Shown here one piece after another: positions 4,434 through 6,200 of a stretch of 6,200 bases of DNA. The stretch is taken from the NCBI GenBank assembly GCA_030650265.1, contig JAUSEJ010000993.1, positions 1 through 6,200 on the forward strand. The letters are read 5' to 3'. The notes beneath the pieces are model-generated. The model had not been told where the DNA came from and made no database searches. It was given only the letters and a program-made list of their open reading frames with translations. The number at the start of each line of letters is the position of its first letter. Within the stretch, counting starts at the first letter, position 1. A program made the translations under genes and the position numbers. The stretch is from Dehalococcoidia bacterium (GTDB taxonomy: Bacteria; Chloroflexota; Dehalococcoidia; JACPQF01).

Positions 4434-6092
4434 GTGAGAACATCGGTCCACCGCGCTAACACGCAGGCCCTTTCAGCCCTCCTCGGACTGCTCGCAGTCG
4501 CCGCTAGCGCCCTTGGCTTTCTTGTCGGGCTTCTGGCAGCCCACGGCGGCATTGCTCTCCTGGCCCGCTTCACGGCCCGCCGGCGAACCGTCTGGCGTGA
4601 GCGGGTACCATGGAGGATCCAGGCCACAATGGTCGGTATCGGCTACGGCTGCTGCATGCTCCTCACCGTCGCGACGCTGGCCAATATCTTAGGCCTATCC
4701 GGGACAGTCTTCTGGTTGGCCCTTCTCCTCGGCTTTCCCGTAGCGGTCGGTGTTGGTTGGCAGACCGGTGTCTGGTGGTCTGCCAACCTCTCCGTACACC
4801 GGCACGGTAGTCTGATGCTGGGCGAGTGGCGACCCGCACCATTCTTCGTAAGTCAGCCATACGTCATCGCCAGCTCGGAACGTCTCAAGCATCTGGTCAT
4901 TCATGGTCCCACAGGCACAGGCAAATCCACCCTCCTCGAAAACCTGATTCTTACCGATATCAAAAACGGTGTAGGCCTCTGTGTCATCGATCCCAAGGAT
5001 GACTTGGTAGACCGGATCCTCGGTCACATCCCCCCGGAGCGCGCCCAGAACGTCATCCTGCTCGACGCAACCGATAGCGACTATCCGGTCGGCTTCAACC
5101 CCTTCAGCGGTATCCCGCCCGATCGGCGTAGTCTTGCCGCCAGCGAACTCATCGCCGTCTTTCGTCGCTCCTTTGCCACGTCCTGGGGGCCACGCCTCGA
5201 GCACATTCTCACCAATGTGGTCCTCGCCCTTCTCGAGACACCGCAAGCCACACTGCTTGACATACCCCGCCTGCTCCTCGACCCAGCCTTTACGGCGTGG
5301 GTGCTTACCCACGTCACCAATCCCCTGGTCCGCGAGTTCTTCCTCGTCGAGTTCGAGCAGGTCATCCGGCGGCGGGGGGATGCCATCGAGCCGATCCTCA
5401 ATAAGGTTGGTCCCTGGCTCGTCTACCCGGAGCTGCGCAACATCGTTGGTCAGCCGCGCAGTTCCTTCGCCATTCGACAAGTGATGGATCGAGGACAGAT
5501 CCTGCTGGTGCGAATTCCCGAAGGAGCGATTGGCGAGGACATTGCCTCACTCCTCGGCGCCTTGATCGTGGCTAAGATTCAGCTTGCCGCCCACAGCCGG
5601 GTGGATATTGCCCAGGCGAGACGGCGACCATTCTACCTCTACATCGACGAGTTTCAGCACTTTGCCACCAGCTCCTTCACGAGGATTCTCACCGAGGCCA
5701 GGGCCTTCCGGCTTGGGCTCATCTGCTCCAATCAATACCCGGAGCAGGTTTCACGCGATCTCCAGCTGGCGATGGGGCGAAACGTCGCTAACACCGTCCA
5801 GTGTCTTCATCAACACGGCCGGTACCACTTACAACTCACCCGGCTCGAAGACGCATCACAGGCCGGTTCCCCGTTGCTCCTCCGGGCGGCTCCGCCCTTA
5901 CCGCCTGGTGATAGCCAGAATACGGTCCGAATCCGCAACCTCTCGCGCACCCGCTATGGACAACCACGAGCGGTGGTCGAGGCGATGGTACTAGGCCGTG
6001 ACTGTAGCCGGCGGTATGGCCCTGCTGGCCCAGCAGCGCCGCCACAGCCAAAGGCAAGAAAACCAGCGCGGGTCGACGTTGATGAAGAGTAG
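4434..6092 (+). CDS. type IV coupling protein (VirD4/TraD/TraG-like conjugation ATPase)
   Basis: This 552-residue membrane ATPase should couple processed DNA to a type IV secretion channel, as VirD4/TraD proteins do. Hydrophobic helices lie at about 11-46 and 62-109. The Walker A motif GPTGTGKST is at 158-166 (K164). The family motif VIDPKDD follows at 184-190, and Walker B YIDEFQHF is at 403-410 (D405, E406). SNQYPEQV (432-439) is the usual segment after the ATPase sensor region. The stretch WGPRLEHILTNVVLALLE (251-268) and the ILNKVG...GQPRSSF region (321-345) match what I recall of chromosomal and plasmid coupling proteins of this group. The tail is Pro/Ala-rich and ends in acidic residues. 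The start is GTG 4434, with GGAGG (4421-4425) eight bases upstream and no ATG until residue 66. It is the last gene of the operon. A HerA/FtsK-like ATPase is a less likely alternative, since the N-terminal membrane anchor fits coupling proteins. Confidence 0.88.
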   Translation: MRTSVHRANTQALSALLGLLAVAASALGFLVGLLAAHGGIALLARFTARRRTVWRERVPWRIQATMVGIGYGCCMLLTVATLANILGLSGTVFWLALLLGFPVAVGVGWQTGVWWSANLSVHRHGSLMLGEWRPAPFFVSQPYVIASSERLKHLVIHGPTGTGKSTLLENLILTDIKNGVGLCVIDPKDDLVDRILGHIPPERAQNVILLDATDSDYPVGFNPFSGIPPDRRSLAASELIAVFRRSFATSWGPRLEHILTNVVLALLETPQATLLDIPRLLLDPAFTAWVLTHVTNPLVREFFLVEFEQVIRRRGDAIEPILNKVGPWLVYPELRNIVGQPRSSFAIRQVMDRGQILLVRIPEGAIGEDIASLLGALIVAKIQLAAHSRVDIAQARRRPFYLYIDEFQHFATSSFTRILTEARAFRLGLICSNQYPEQVSRDLQLAMGRNVANTVQCLHQHGRYHLQLTRLEDASQAGSPLLLRAAPPLPPGDSQNTVRIRNLSRTRYGQPRAVVEAMVLGRDCSRRYGPAGPAAPPQPKARKPARVDVDEE

Positions 6093-6155
6093 GGTGTGGC
6101 TACAGGTGAGGCTGCGGGTGTGGTTGCTGCTGCCACGGGGCGCGGCCACACCCTA
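6090..6155. repeat. 11-bp inverted repeat after the coupling-protein gene, possible terminator
   Basis: TAGGGTGTGGC (6090-6100) and GCCACACCCTA (6145-6155) are perfect reverse complements separated by 44 bases. The left arm begins with the stop codon of the coupling-protein gene. GGGTGTGG occurs again at 6116-6123 and could pair with the same right arm, giving two alternative hairpins. Only a short TTTT (6164-6167) follows, so intrinsic termination is uncertain. Beyond the repeat, 6156-6200 shows no certain gene. Confidence 0.45.
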
Positions 6156-6200
6156 AACTGTCATTTTGCGGCGGATTTGAGCACGAATTGGGAGAGGTAC

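Noticed and set aside
4695..5480. 261-residue minus-strand frame opposite the coupling-protein gene
   Set aside because: The plus strand carries clear Walker motifs across this stretch; the opposite frame is a shadow typical of G+C-rich coding DNA.
6082..6156. 24-codon plus-strand frame overlapping the end of the coupling-protein gene
   Set aside because: It lies mostly within the inverted repeat, lacks a ribosome binding site, and its basic and leucine-rich product looks like chance.
6153..6200. Possible 3' end of a minus-strand gene entering from the right edge (ending KMTV, or in another frame ending KSAAK with its stop at 6161)
   Set aside because: Only about 15 codons are visible, more than one frame is open, and GGGAGAGG near 6190 would equally suit a plus-strand start beyond the window.
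1..6200. CRISPR array, tRNA, rRNA or insertion sequence
   Set aside because: I saw no regularly spaced repeats, no cloverleaf-like sequence, no transposase and no terminal repeats with target duplication.

Overview
The window looks like part of a conjugative or integrative element in a bacterium, most likely a member of the Chloroflexota. Two things point there. One is the Thr/Pro/Ala-rich outer linker of the 461-residue membrane regulator (tandem TDTPKPT units), a style very common in that phylum. The other is the pairing of a replication-relaxation family protein with a VirD4/TraD-like coupling ATPase. The phylum is an inference from protein style, not from a marker gene.

Layout, left to right. 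Positions 1-88 hold no gene but contain a perfect 18-bp palindrome nested inside a 9-bp inverted repeat. Positions 89-859 (minus) encode a replication-relaxation family protein. It diverges from a gene at 923-1750 (plus) that carries a complete-looking JAMM zinc-metalloprotease signature. The 63 bases between them hold two overlapping sigma70-type promoters. The predicted transcript of the plus gene begins almost at its ATG, so it is probably leaderless. Positions 1751-1947 are a convergent gap with nested inverted repeats. Positions 1948-3333 (minus) encode a membrane-anchored regulator: an N-terminal LuxR-type helix-turn-helix, one transmembrane segment, a Thr/Pro linker and an external beta-type domain. 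A 138-base divergent intergenic region with repeated motifs follows. Then comes a tight plus-strand operon of three genes: a 198-residue single-pass membrane protein (3472-4068), a 107-residue multi-pass membrane protein (4094-4417) and a 552-residue type IV coupling protein ATPase (4434-6092). An 11-bp inverted repeat follows the operon.

How the parts may work together (inference). The coupling ATPase would deliver DNA to a conjugation channel and the two small membrane proteins may be accessory inner-membrane components. The replication-relaxation protein is a candidate DNA-processing factor, and the membrane-anchored regulator, divergent from the operon, is the obvious candidate to control it in response to something outside the cytoplasm. 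The JAMM protein is the least expected member; it may process or regulate another protein of the element. No relaxase, integrase, VirB4 or pilus gene lies in the window, so the transfer machinery would have to be encoded outside it.

Base composition differs along the window. The sampled line at 2221-2280 has 30 G+C of 60 and the line at 5221-5280 has 38 of 60. The coupling-protein end is richer in G+C than the regulator end, consistent with a mosaic element.
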